A DNA stretch of 48,142 nt from positions 1 to 48,142 of the forward strand of contig JAHENH010000063.1 of the NCBI GenBank assembly GCA_018609935.1. Reading direction: 5' to 3'. This DNA comes from Halobacteriales archaeon. GTDB taxonomy: Archaea; Halobacteriota; Halobacteria; Halorutilales; JAHENH01. How positions within the stretch are numbered: position 1 is the first letter of the stretch; the number at the start of each line of letters is the position of its first letter. The notes under the pieces are model-generated. The model saw nothing but the letters and a program-made list of their open reading frames with translations, was not told where the DNA came from and ran no database searches. A program made the position numbers and the translations under genes. Positions 1 through 8,284 of this stretch are shown piece by piece.

Positions 1-210
1 GTTTCACCATCACTCGTCAACTTACCAAGCAGAGGTTGAGTCAAGGCTACGGTGTCTACGGGCTGTGCCACATACACCATGTCAATTCACGGTCAGCCCC
101 TACAGATTCCAGCGACTTTATCCCAAGTTTGGAATCTGTCCGAATACAAAGGGCTTTATACCGTAGGATTTTAAAAACACTTCGATACGTCAAGCATCGT
201 CCCAATCGGG
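1..210. other. Left edge of window, no gene supported
   Basis: A 63-codon open frame starting at base 36 has no recognisable domain. Base composition is more GC-rich than the genes to the right, as in other transposon remnants here. It may be the left part of the decayed TnpB element. The hairpin-like CACCTACCTAAAGGAAGGTG at 216-235 resembles the left-end hairpins seen elsewhere in the window. Confidence 0.4.
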
Positions 211-775
211 TTGTATCACCTACCTAAAGGAAGGTGTCTTAACCGATGCATAAAGATAACAATAAAAAAACAGAAAAAACGGTTAGCAAAAGTCTATAAG
301 AAGTTGAGATACGCTAGATGTGGCCTCCTACATAAACTTTCAAGAGCTTATATTGATAACTATGACGTTATAGTTGTTGAGAATTTAGACAGTAAAATAC
401 CTATCCGAAAGTGAAAGCTCTAGATTAAACCGATATATCGCGAATCATGGTTGGAGTGAGTTTGTCTCATTGCTTGTTTACAAATGCATTTACAAGCTGG
501 TGGGCAAGTTATAGAGATAGATCCAAAAAACACCTCAAAGAACTGCTCTACTAAATTGTAACAATAAAGTGGATAAAGACCTATCAGATAGAACTCACAA
601 ATGCGAAAAGTGTGGTAAAGATCGAGTGATTTTAATGCATCTTTAATGTTGTGGATAGAGCATTAGATCTTATAGGGTAGGAACTGTCGGAAATAGAGCC
701 CTCGGATCCAAGGCCTCTGAAATGGCATTTATACCTTTAAGTCAGGTGGTTGAACAGGGAAAAACCGTCTTTTGA
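211..775 (+). pseudogene. Decayed TnpB (IS200/IS605, IS1341 type)
   Basis: Only the C-terminal half of a TnpB RNA-guided nuclease gene can be read, broken into frames. Bases 260-414 encode a TnpB-like stretch (HKLSRAYIDNYDVIVVENLD) holding the RuvC-II glutamate. Bases 450-650 give fragments matching the usual WSEFVSLLVYK and LSDRTHKCEKCGKDR zinc-ribbon region. Stops and shifts interrupt them, and the RuvC-III DRDVNAA motif is corrupted to DRVILMH. Bases 650-773 resemble the usual TnpB C-terminal tail. A right-end motif follows at once. The N-terminal half is not recognisable. Clearly non-functional as protein. Boundaries are approximate. Confidence 0.8.
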
Positions 776-792
776 GGTGGTGAGGATGTCAC
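774..792 (+). repeat. IS605-type right-end motif
   Basis: GAGGATGTCAC at 782-792 closes the TnpB remnant. The same terminal motif occurs at 3409-3419, 19443-19455, 28444-28455 and, reversed, 45247-45258. It is the usual position of the right end of IS200/IS605 elements, just after the tnpB stop codon. Confidence 0.7.
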
Positions 793-839
793 TATTAAAA
801 CTATAGTGTTTTTAGTTAGACGTCTTATATAGATTTTGA

Positions 840-1517
840 ATGAATGATCCAATAGCTATAGATATAGATGGCACATTAACTAGAGAAGATGGTTCTTTAG
901 ATTCTAGAGCGTTAGAGAAACTATATAATCTGAAAAATTTAGTAGTAATAGTTACAGGTAAAATACTTCCTAACGCAGAAGTCTTATGTAGATTTGCTGG
1001 ACTTAAACAGAGAGTTGTAGCTGAGAATGGGGGTGTTATATTTGTTGATGATGAACTAGAAATAACAATAGAGGGTGAAAGACCTAGGAAAGTAGCTGAA
1101 CAATATAAAAAAGAGGGATATAGTATGGGGTGGGGGGAATATGATCTCCCCAATAGGTGGAGAGAAACAGAGGTTGTAGTAAACCGTAGCAGCCCCTTAA
1201 AACCCTTAGAAGATATAGCAAAAAAATATGGGATGAAAGTTGTAGATACGGGGTATGCCTATCATGTTAAATCACCTAAAATAGATAAAGGAACAGGTCT
1301 AAAGAAGGTAGCGAATAAACTAGGGATAGATATAAAAGACTTTATAGCTATTGGGGATTCAGAAAACGATGTTCCAGTATTTAATGTTGTGGGTATGTCC
1401 TATGCAGTAGCTAATTCCTCGGAAAAAGCTAAAAAAGCAGCTGATGTTGTAACAAATAAAAAACATGCAGAGGGGTTTTTGGAAGCTATAGAAAAAATAA
1501 ACAAGAAAACTATATAA
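840..1517 (+). CDS. Phosphoglycolate phosphatase, archaeal HAD type
   Basis: The 225-residue protein is a HAD-superfamily hydrolase of the archaeal phosphoglycolate phosphatase / sucrose-phosphatase-like group (subclass IIB, Cof-type cap), expected to dephosphorylate 2-phosphoglycolate or another small sugar phosphate in the cytoplasm. Motif I is AIDIDGTLTRED near residue 7, where the first Asp is the nucleophile. Motif III is the lysine in PKIDKGTGLKK, and motif IV is IGDSENDVPVF near residue 178 with metal-binding Asp residues. Length is normal for the family. A TATA-like TCTTATATAG lies only about 15 bases upstream of the chosen ATG, so the transcript is probably leaderless or the start is slightly further in. 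The gene stands alone between a transposon remnant and a DUF5817 gene. Confidence 0.85.
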   Translation: MNDPIAIDIDGTLTREDGSLDSRALEKLYNLKNLVVIVTGKILPNAEVLCRFAGLKQRVVAENGGVIFVDDELEITIEGERPRKVAEQYKKEGYSMGWGEYDLPNRWRETEVVVNRSSPLKPLEDIAKKYGMKVVDTGYAYHVKSPKIDKGTGLKKVANKLGIDIKDFIAIGDSENDVPVFNVVGMSYAVANSSEKAKKAADVVTNKKHAEGFLEAIEKINKKTI

Positions 1518-1598
1518 AAATATAATAAGTTCTATCTTATCGTTTTAATATCTCTTGTAATAACAATCATTAATAGTTTCGTATCTGTAATTTTTTGT

Positions 1599-2078
1599 GT
1601 GTATCTAGTTGTAGGATGTTCTAACTGTCAAGGCATCAAGATAGTTGAAAAGGACTCTAAGACTACTCTATGTAATAGATGTAGGAAGAAAATAGATATA
1701 AATAAAGTCCGGGTTTTTTATAGAACTGAAGTTTTGGATGAAGCAAAAAAAGCTAGATCTGTTCTTTTATCACTTGATAGACCGAAAAAACTCTCTCGAA
1801 AGGATATATTAGATAATATTTCTAATATAAAAGATACAGGATTTTCTACCCCTATCGATATTTCTAAACAACCAAAAAATAGAGAGGGAACTGAAAGATC
1901 TAATAAGGAAATTATTCTAGATTACTTGGAAAGTTCACAAAACCCTACTATTAATGGACTTAAAAGATATGCTGAAAAAAATAATATAGACCAAGAGAGG
2001 GCTAAACATATATTAGATAAACTTTGTAGGGAAGGAAAAGCAATAAAAGTAAAAGATAACAAAATAAAATTGTTATAA
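1599..2078 (+). CDS. DUF5817-type zinc-ribbon/winged-helix protein
   Basis: The 159-residue protein starts at a GTG codon. Residues 7-28 hold a two-knuckle zinc ribbon (CSNC and CNRC). Residues about 105-159 look like a small winged helix with the pattern ILDYLESS...INGLKRYAE...ILDKLCREGKAI. This architecture fits the haloarchaeal conserved family DUF5817. No function is established. A nucleic-acid-binding role is my inference from zinc ribbon plus winged helix. The gene lies just upstream of the L15e gene on the same strand, with an approximately 110-base gap. Confidence 0.7.
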   Translation: MYLVVGCSNCQGIKIVEKDSKTTLCNRCRKKIDINKVRVFYRTEVLDEAKKARSVLLSLDRPKKLSRKDILDNISNIKDTGFSTPIDISKQPKNREGTERSNKEIILDYLESSQNPTINGLKRYAEKNNIDQERAKHILDKLCREGKAIKVKDNKIKLL

Positions 2079-2189
2079 TTACATCTTTTTTAGTTCTATA
2101 TACATAAAACTAAATATGTTTGGTTTATGTTGGAAGACAGCAGATGATAGCGAAGACCTTAAAGAGGAGCAGCATCTTTTAGAGATATA

Positions 2190-2693
2190 ATGACTAGATC
2201 TTTCTACTCTTATATAAGGGACAGATGGAAAAACTTAGACGACGAAAAAATAAAAGAAGTACAGAATAAAAGACTTCAAAAATGGAGGGACCAAGGAGCT
2301 ATCGAAAGAATAGATAGGCCAACCCGTATAGATAAAGCTAGATCTCTTGGATATAAAGCTAAAAAAGGTGTTGTGATGGCCAGAACAAGGATAAAACGTG
2401 GATTCAGGATGGAAAGACCAGATAGAGGACGTAGAAGTAAACGTACAGGTATAAATAAACGGACAAGAGCTAAAAATCTCCAACAAATAGCTGAAGAACG
2501 TACAGAAAGGAAATTCCCTAACTTAGAAATTCTGAATTCATATTGGGTGGGAGAAGATGGACACCATAAATGGTTTGAAATAATATTAATAGACCCTGAC
2601 CACCCCGAAATACAAAGCGATGATAACCTAAACTGGATATGTGAAGACACAGGAAGAGGTTTTAGAGCAAAAACTTCAGCTGCAAAAAAATAA
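2190..2693 (+). CDS. rpl15e: Large-subunit ribosomal protein L15e
   Basis: This is an archaeal/eukaryotic-type protein of the 50S subunit. Diagnostic blocks are visible in order: MTRSFYSYIRDRW at the N terminus, QGAIERIDRPTRIDKARSLGYKAK at about 35-58, a basic patch rich in RR and KR, LNSYWVGEDGHHKWFEIILIDPDHP at about 114-138, and DDNLNWICEDTGRGFRAKTSA near the end. At 167 residues it lacks the basic tail of roughly 25-30 residues that usually follows GKTSAGRRGRGL in archaeal L15e. The reading frame stops cleanly after KTSAAKK, with no sign of a frameshifted continuation. Start choice follows the conserved N terminus. Confidence 0.95.
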   Translation: MTRSFYSYIRDRWKNLDDEKIKEVQNKRLQKWRDQGAIERIDRPTRIDKARSLGYKAKKGVVMARTRIKRGFRMERPDRGRRSKRTGINKRTRAKNLQQIAEERTERKFPNLEILNSYWVGEDGHHKWFEIILIDPDHPEIQSDDNLNWICEDTGRGFRAKTSAAKK

Positions 2694-2725
2694 CAATATA
2701 TAATTAAACCGGCTCCAAAGCCTAT

Positions 2726-3283
2726 TTATATATTTTCCAAAGCTTCTACAGTAGCTTCTTTATATTTTTCTGTATTATCTCCATAGATCTCTATTGACTT
2801 CTTAACATCTTCTCCTTTACCGGTATTTTTTTCTTTTATTCTTTCTATCGTTCTTTCAGCTGTTTCTGTAACCCATTTTTCTCTAGTTTCCTCATCTACT
2901 ATTGAAATAGATTCAGGTCGAATAGATGTAAGTACTTCACCTTCTTCAGTTTCAAATGTTGAAGGCTTTCCAACTATAGCAACATATTCTGGAGGTTCTA
3001 TATTTCTTAATACTTCTACAGCTTCTGGTTGATACTGGCCTGCATAGACTAAAAATACACCTGTTGGATCCGAAACTCTAGCTCTCCAGTATTCACTATC
3101 TTCCCCTATTTCTTCATTTTCTGTTAAAGTACCTACAATAAATACTCTATTAGCTCTTTTACCTGTAGGAAGTAGAACAAACCTAGGAGACGTTTCTTCC
3201 TTACCTTCCTTAAATGTGTGATTTGCATCATTTAACTCTCTAGCAAAAACTCTTCTTGCAATTTGCCTCTCGAATGCACTCAT
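2726..3283 (-). CDS. RPA-associated OB-fold protein
   Basis: The 185-residue acidic protein matches the archaeal RPA-associated family (COG3390 type; in haloarchaea such proteins are encoded with rpa genes and partner them). It begins with a conserved-looking segment (FERQIARRVFARELNDA), followed by an OB-fold-like region at about 30-130 with FIVGTLTENEEIGED, YWRARVSDPTGVFLVYAGQY and EYVAIVGKP. The C-terminal 50 residues are charged and probably helical. Usually this gene is beside an RPA gene in one operon. Here it is on the opposite strand to the RPA gene at 4121, with a DUF2203 gene and a transposon right end between them. It probably helps load or stabilise RPA on single-stranded DNA. Confidence 0.75.
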   Translation of the reverse strand: MSAFERQIARRVFARELNDANHTFKEGKEETSPRFVLLPTGKRANRVFIVGTLTENEEIGEDSEYWRARVSDPTGVFLVYAGQYQPEAVEVLRNIEPPEYVAIVGKPSTFETEEGEVLTSIRPESISIVDEETREKWVTETAERTIERIKEKNTGKGEDVKKSIEIYGDNTEKYKEATVEALENI

Positions 3284-3374
3284 TATATATATTTATTTAG
3301 TATATCTTATATAAATTGCAGTTAAACTTTGCTAACAATATATTTTTTAAAACTTATTCAAACCTAAATATTAT

Positions 3375-3422
3375 TGATTACAGGCCAAATCCCCTCACTT
3401 CAGGGTAGGGAGGATGTCAATA
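3375..3422 (+). repeat. Solitary IS605-type right end
   Basis: The sequence CCCCTCACTTCAGGGTAGGGAGGATGTCAA carries the same right-end pattern (CTTCAGG...GGGAGGATGTCA) as the ends that close the tnpB copies at 28425-28455 and 45247-45282. No transposase gene is next to it. It is therefore a solo end or the trace of a lost element, between the divergent RPA-associated and DUF2203 genes. Confidence 0.65.
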
Positions 3423-3500
3423 CTGACTTTATTTGTTTTATAGTATAGATTTCACAGTTTATTTTCTGTCTAAGCTCTAATTTTTTATAGCTAAGTTAAT

Positions 3501-3890
3501 ATGTCACATCAGAAATATTTCTCTATTGAGGAAGCACGTGATGTTTTAGATGAAATAGAGCCAAAGATACAGGAAATTATAGAGCTCAAACATGACCTGG
3601 ATGCTTTAGGTTTCGATTTAACTTCTAACTCTTCGTATTCAGATGTAGATCCTGATAGAATTGATGAAGTAACTGGTAAAATAGATAGAATAGAGGAATT
3701 ATTAAAGAATATTGAAGAAAAAGGCATTTTGTTTAAGGATCCGACATTTGAGCTAGGTATAGTGGATTTTCCTTATCTACGAGATGATAAAGAAGTGTAT
3801 CTGTGCTGGATGCTTGGTGAAGATGACCTAAAATATTGGCACTATATAGAGGATGGAATGAAGGGAAGACAGCCTATAAACGAGCTGTAA
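3501..3890 (+). CDS. DUF2203 family protein
   Basis: The 129-residue protein matches DUF2203 (COG4911). The N terminus (KYFSIEEARDVLDEIEPKI) starts a helical coiled region to about residue 80. The second half holds the family signature LGIVDFPYLRDDKEVYLCWMLGEDDLKYWHYIEDGMKGRQPI with its conserved Cys, Trp and His residues. No function is established for the family. The gene stands in front of an RPA gene 230 bases further on and may or may not be co-transcribed with it. Confidence 0.85.
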   Translation: MSHQKYFSIEEARDVLDEIEPKIQEIIELKHDLDALGFDLTSNSSYSDVDPDRIDEVTGKIDRIEELLKNIEEKGILFKDPTFELGIVDFPYLRDDKEVYLCWMLGEDDLKYWHYIEDGMKGRQPINEL

Positions 3891-4120
3891 CTATTTAATC
3901 ACTAATTTTTTATTTCTATTTTTTCTATTAAATAGGTTGAGGTTTAAGTTATCCATAGATAAAGCCGATGTTTTTCACTTCGTATTTTCTATAACAAAAA
4001 TCAATTTTAAAAATCGTGTTTTTGTATTAGGGTAAGGATTACTTTTTCTTTCAGTCAGAGAACTTGGATAGATAGGTTATTCGGTGTTATTATATATTTG
4101 AGAAACAAATATTATAGGAA

Positions 4121-5020
4121 ATGAATATAGATGAAGAAGCGAAGGAAATATCTGAACAATATGGGGTGGATAAAGATCAGATAAAACAACAACTTCAATC
4201 TCTCATAGAGGATTTTAAGGTTCCTGAAGATGAAGCAAGAAGAAGTATAATAAGTAGAATATCAGATGAAGGAGTTGAGGGTAGTGAAAGTATCGAGACA
4301 AAAATAGAGGATTTTAAAGCACCAGAGGAATGGGTTTCATTAGAGGCTAAAGTTCTGAGGTTATGGGAATCAGAAAGTGATTCCATAGCTCAATCAGGTC
4401 TTATCGGGGATGAAACTGGAGCAGTTAGATTTACATCCTGGTCTAAAAGTAATCTTCCTCTATTAGAAGAAAATAAAAACTATAGGATAGAAAATGCTGT
4501 AACTGATGAATACCGGGATAGAATAGGTGTTTATCTTAACTCTTCAACTTCAATAGAAGAAATCGATAAAGAGATCAATGCTGTAGATTGGAGACAAGAA
4601 ATAGAGGGTGCGATAGTATCTATACAAAATGGTAGTGGACTAATAGAAAGATGTCCACAATGTAATAGAGTTTTAAGGGACGGAAGATGTGTTGATCATG
4701 GAGAAATAGATGGGGAATTTGACTTAAGAGTTAAAGCTATACTTGATGATGGGGATAGTGTATATAATGTTCTTTTAGATAGACAGACAACTGAAGAATT
4801 TACAAATATGTCTCTAGAAGATGCTAAAAAAGAAGCTAAGGAAGCTATGGATAGAAGCATAGTAGAAGATAAAATCAAAAATCGCCTATTAGGAAGATAT
4901 TTCAAGATTCGAGGATCAACCATAGAACAAATGTTTCTAGCTGAAGAAGTTGAAAAACTCCAAAAAGAAACATCTGAAGAAGAAATAGACCATTTATTAG
5001 TAAAAGCCCGTACTCTTTAA
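4121..5020 (+). CDS. Replication protein A, ssDNA-binding, two OB folds
   Basis: The 299-residue protein is an archaeal RPA subunit that would coat single-stranded DNA in replication and repair. A helical N-terminal segment (about 1-60) is followed by a first OB fold (about 70-150, with the pattern GLIGDETGAVRFTSWSKS). A zinc finger follows, CPQCNRVLRDGRCVDHG near 177-193 (three Cys and one His). A second OB-like region (about 195-270, DLRVKAILDDGDSVYNVLLD) completes it. A longer paralogue sharing the same architecture is at 22622-23917. The zinc finger inside the second OB fold is the hallmark of euryarchaeal RPA. The C terminus is acidic and coiled. Confidence 0.9.
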   Translation: MNIDEEAKEISEQYGVDKDQIKQQLQSLIEDFKVPEDEARRSIISRISDEGVEGSESIETKIEDFKAPEEWVSLEAKVLRLWESESDSIAQSGLIGDETGAVRFTSWSKSNLPLLEENKNYRIENAVTDEYRDRIGVYLNSSTSIEEIDKEINAVDWRQEIEGAIVSIQNGSGLIERCPQCNRVLRDGRCVDHGEIDGEFDLRVKAILDDGDSVYNVLLDRQTTEEFTNMSLEDAKKEAKEAMDRSIVEDKIKNRLLGRYFKIRGSTIEQMFLAEEVEKLQKETSEEEIDHLLVKARTL

Positions 5021-5061
5021 ATATTATATTATATTTCTCTATATTTAGGAATATAAGAATA

Positions 5062-6087
5062 TTAATCAAGAGGAATATTCCAGCTTTTTTCTTTTTCTAA
5101 GACTTTTTCCCATTTTTGCTTACAACTACAGTCTATTTGGTTAAGGTATGATATATCTCCTGTAAGTGAATAGCTTTTTATTGCTTCATATATGTCTTCA
5201 TCGCATTCACCACAGTTATGCGGCCCTCTATCACTTCCAAAACCTACTGGATCACTCATAACTATAGAGGAGACATCCTGGGTTTTTTTCAAAGCTTTTT
5301 GTACACTCCAAAGCCATGGGGGTCTATATCCAGATTTTTTATATAGTTCTTCCACTAATGTATGTTTTTGTACGTTACATGGGTTTATTGAAACTGTATG
5401 TGAATATTTTGCGGATTTTCTTATTGAATAAACAGCGTCTTCTAGTGCTTCATTTTCAGTCAAAAATGGTGGTTTCATCAATAAGTATGTTTTAACCCCT
5501 GCCCCTCCTTTCTTTGCTTCTTTTGTCGCATTAACAAAGTCTTTAAATTCAAAATATTTATTCACACATTCTTTTCTTATATGATCGTCAGCTGTTTCTA
5601 GTCCTATAGCTACATCTAAAGATTTTACTCTTGAAACAGAATCTTCTATTATTTCTCTATCAACAAAGTCAGGTAGAGACTCAACTATAACTCTTTTATC
5701 TGATAAGGTATCTAGGATTTGATTTCTGGTGTCCTCTGGTATTTCTCTCCTATCAAAAAAAGTTCCGCTTGTATATAGTTTTGCGTTTTCACAGTTTAAA
5801 TTTTTTTCTTGTTCATGTTTTATTGCCTTTTCAAGTTGTTCAAGAAGTGCGTCTCCTGTAACCGCTCCTTTTCTTGATTCTCCTACATATCCACACATTG
5901 TACATCCTCCTGCTCTCGCCCATCTACATCCGTCTGTGTTAAAAACAATAGTTAGACTATTACCTATACCATCTGGTGTTCTATCTTTATCTATCCATAC
6001 CCGTATAGGTTCTGTAGGATCGGAATTCTTCCTTTTTTTTGCACGTATTCTGCGCATTGCTTTATTTAGAGCCGTTGCACCCATCAC
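5062..6087 (-). CDS. Archaeosine radical-SAM enzyme RaSEA
   Basis: The 341-residue radical S-adenosylmethionine protein matches RaSEA, the enzyme that works with ArcS to turn the lysine-adduct of preQ0 into archaeosine at tRNA position 15. The iron-sulphur motif is CRWARAGGCTMCGY near residue 54, with three Cys in the Cx7CxxC spacing of this family. Further signs are TSGTFFDRREIPEDTR, VESLPDFVD, VAIGLETADD and VSINPCNVQKHTLVEELY. The tail has extra Cys pairs (CGECDED, CSCKQKW) that may hold another metal site. Length is normal. It converges with the RPA gene. ArcS itself is not in the window. Confidence 0.85.
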   Translation of the reverse strand: MMGATALNKAMRRIRAKKRKNSDPTEPIRVWIDKDRTPDGIGNSLTIVFNTDGCRWARAGGCTMCGYVGESRKGAVTGDALLEQLEKAIKHEQEKNLNCENAKLYTSGTFFDRREIPEDTRNQILDTLSDKRVIVESLPDFVDREIIEDSVSRVKSLDVAIGLETADDHIRKECVNKYFEFKDFVNATKEAKKGGAGVKTYLLMKPPFLTENEALEDAVYSIRKSAKYSHTVSINPCNVQKHTLVEELYKKSGYRPPWLWSVQKALKKTQDVSSIVMSDPVGFGSDRGPHNCGECDEDIYEAIKSYSLTGDISYLNQIDCSCKQKWEKVLEKEKSWNIPLD

Positions 6088-6418
6088 ATAAATATAGTTT
6101 ATCCTGTCCTAAAACATTATATTAATCTATCTTTGTCAGCTTCTCCGACCTAAAGGAAGGAGATTGCTAGTGAACTCACGTTCTAACTAGAAACAAATTT
6201 TCTAGTAGGAGGACTGTCTCCATTTTTGTTCATTGTTCTTGGCTTTAGGGCTAGCTGACAGTTAGCCCCTCCTTCCTTAAGCTAGGAAACAACAACCTTA
6301 ATCCCCCTCCTAAAAGGCAAATCCCTACAACGAAACTATTAAGGATTACTGATAACCTTCTTCCCTCTCCCTTCTTTTCAGGGATGGAGAGGTAACATTT
6401 TGGAGTAGTGTTAGGTTA
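6088..6418. other. Gene-less stretch made of hairpins, IS-end-like
   Basis: No protein gene is supported in these 331 bases. Several inverted repeats sit side by side. CTCCGACCTAAAGGAAGGAG near 6145-6165 resembles the left-end hairpins of the TnpB elements. ACTAGAAA (6186-6193) pairs with TTTCTAGT (6199-6206). GGGCTA (6248-6253) pairs with TAGCCC (6263-6268). CCCTCTCCCTTCTTTTCAGGGATGGAGAGG near 6363-6392 resembles a right end. The most likely explanation is one or more miniature or collapsed IS605-type elements. Confidence 0.5.
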
Positions 6419-6913
6419 TCAGACTAAGTTTTTTAGTTTTTGTTTTATGTTTTTGTCTCCATTTACTAGATAGTATGCTGATTCTCCGTTTTGGTAGTAA
6501 TTGTCTATTTTTTTCTTAATTTCGAACCCTAGGTGTTTGTAGAACCCTATTGCTTTTTTGTTTGAGGTTCTTGCATGGCAGCTTAGGTTATCGTGTTCTT
6601 TTTTTGCTTTTTCTATTAGTTTTCTTCCAATTCCTATACCTCTGTAGTCTGGGGATACTCCGAGGAAGAGTATGTATCCGTCTTTTCTGACTGTTTCGAA
6701 TCCAACTATTTTTCTTTGTTTGTTTTTATTGTTGTTGTTTTGGATTATGTCTCCTATATCTATACAGAGAAATCCTTTGTTCCTAGTGTAGGACCGAGAG
6801 AAAAAACCTCTGTTTTGTCGTAGGAGACCTTCTTCTTTTTTTATTCTTTCCTTTATATTCCATACTTCTTCTAGATTTTTAGAATCTTTTGGAGGTTTCT
6901 TCTCGTATTTCAT
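6419..6913 (-). CDS. GNAT-family N-acetyltransferase
   Basis: The 164-residue protein has the GNAT acetyl-CoA-binding motif LGVSPDYRGIGIGRKLIEKA (R/Q-x-x-G-x-G) near residue 93 and the following NKKAIGFYKHLGFEI motif B near 125. This places it with RimI-like acetyltransferases. The acceptor is unknown; ribosomal proteins, N termini and small amines are all possible. The N-terminal 45 residues are basic and not part of the core fold. It is transcribed away from the divergent GTP cyclohydrolase III gene, with a 113-base gap. Confidence 0.85.
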   Translation of the reverse strand: MKYEKKPPKDSKNLEEVWNIKERIKKEEGLLRQNRGFFSRSYTRNKGFLCIDIGDIIQNNNNKNKQRKIVGFETVRKDGYILFLGVSPDYRGIGIGRKLIEKAKKEHDNLSCHARTSNKKAIGFYKHLGFEIKKKIDNYYQNGESAYYLVNGDKNIKQKLKNLV

Positions 6914-7026
6914 ATACTACTTTTTTTATTTTCTTTAATTCTGGAGAAATATATACTTTCTTAACATTTCTGTTAGACTTCTTGAAAACGTTACGCTTAT
7001 CCTCTTCTGAGTTATTTTTTTCTTAA

Positions 7027-7824
7027 ATGCAGATAAGCCTCATACAGATAGATAATTATGGTCCTTGGACTACCACTCCTGAACCAAAACCAGAAACAGA
7101 AATACAAACTTTGCAGTCAAGATTATATTCTGATATCTGTCAACTTATAGATGGTCTTGTATTTTTCGCTAGATTTGACAATATTATAGCAGTTTCCAGG
7201 AACTCTATAGGGAAACATGAAAAAATACAAAGTTCTATATCAGACAGATATCCAGTAACAATATCTATAGGGATAGGTAGAGGAAACACCCCTAGGGAAG
7301 CCATAGAGGAAGCTACATCTGTTCTACAACAGAAAGGAAGTGCACAGGATCCGAACAGAAAAGAAGTCCTAGCAGTAGGTGATAAAGCATCAGAAATCAC
7401 TGACTTGAAAATAGAAAAAAAAGAAGCAAAATCAGGGGATGGAGGCCCTCAAGGATATACCTATAAAGATATAAATGTAGCTCATTTTGACGAAATAGAT
7501 GCTACTAGTAGAGTAACAGATACAATGGATGCATTTAAAGCTTCATTGACAGTCGAAAAAAGTTATTCTGTATTAGCTCAGGAAATGTGGGAAAACTATG
7601 ATTCTATAACTTTCTTTGTAGGAGGGGATAATTTCATAAGTGTTACAGATAAAAATATGGATGCAGATAACTTTAAAGATGTAGTAGAAAAAGTAAAAAA
7701 AGAAACTGAAACTGAACTAAAAGTAGGTGTTGGAAAAGGGAAACCTACTAAGGCAGGGATGAAAGCAAAGATAGCACTTGAAAAATGCCGTGAAACAGGA
7801 AAAAAAATAATAATACAAAACTAA
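7027..7824 (+). CDS. GTP cyclohydrolase III
   Basis: The 265-residue protein matches archaeal GTP cyclohydrolase IIa/III (ArfA type), which opens GTP to 2-amino-5-formylamino-6-ribosylamino-pyrimidinone phosphate, the first step towards riboflavin and F420. It starts with MQISLIQIDNYGPWTTTPEPKPE, the conserved N terminus. Two ferredoxin-like halves follow: TISIGIGRGNTPREAIEEAT (about 79-98) with LVFFARFDN before it, and a second half with ITFFVGGDNFISVT (about 197-210) and LKVGVGKGKPTKAGMKAKIALE (about 236-257). These halves are related to nucleotide-cyclase-like palm domains. Length is normal. Confidence 0.93.
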   Translation: MQISLIQIDNYGPWTTTPEPKPETEIQTLQSRLYSDICQLIDGLVFFARFDNIIAVSRNSIGKHEKIQSSISDRYPVTISIGIGRGNTPREAIEEATSVLQQKGSAQDPNRKEVLAVGDKASEITDLKIEKKEAKSGDGGPQGYTYKDINVAHFDEIDATSRVTDTMDAFKASLTVEKSYSVLAQEMWENYDSITFFVGGDNFISVTDKNMDADNFKDVVEKVKKETETELKVGVGKGKPTKAGMKAKIALEKCRETGKKIIIQN

Positions 7825-7880
7825 AATAGAAAACTTACAGATACATCTATTATATAAATTCTATTATTCGAGGATTTTAA

Positions 7881-8279
7881 TTATTTTACAGGGCTAAAAG
7901 CGCCACAGGCCTCACATTTTAATGTTAGTGTACCTTTTTGTTTTTCCAATCTAGTGTCTGGTCTATTACATTCGGAACATAAAACATATTTTTCTATATA
8001 GGTTTTGAGTGCTTCTTGTAGGTTCTCTTCTGAGAATTCGCCTTTTAGTCTTGCTCTTCTATTCTCTAGGTGTCCTGCAGTACCTATTTCACCCAGTACA
8101 TGTTTCATAAGATGGTTTTCGTCTCTATCTAATTTTTCTGCAACATCTCTAAAATTTGTTATAATTGTAGAGTTACCTTCAACTCTAATATTAAATTCAG
8201 GTGGTTCGAATCTTTCTCCGTGTTTAGTTACTTCCGTTATATTTTCATATGCTTTATCTAAAGCTTCATCATATTCCAT
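7881..8279 (-). CDS. Translation initiation factor aIF2 subunit beta
   Basis: The 132-residue protein is the beta subunit of archaeal initiation factor 2, which helps deliver initiator Met-tRNA to the small ribosomal subunit. The central domain holds FEPPEFNIRVEGNSTIITNF and LDRDENHLMKHVLGEIGTAG, and the C terminus holds the zinc ribbon CSECNRPDTRL...LKCEACGAFSPVK (about 100-130). Length and motif order are normal. It follows the HIT gene at 8285-8704 with only five bases between them, so the two are probably one transcript. Confidence 0.92.
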   Translation of the reverse strand: MEYDEALDKAYENITEVTKHGERFEPPEFNIRVEGNSTIITNFRDVAEKLDRDENHLMKHVLGEIGTAGHLENRRARLKGEFSEENLQEALKTYIEKYVLCSECNRPDTRLEKQKGTLTLKCEACGAFSPVK

Positions 8280-8284
8280 TATTT

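Noticed and set aside
2120..2189. Possible C/D-box small RNA before the L15e gene (CAGATGATAG)
   Set aside because: Box C is not matched well and there is no CTGA box at a suitable distance.
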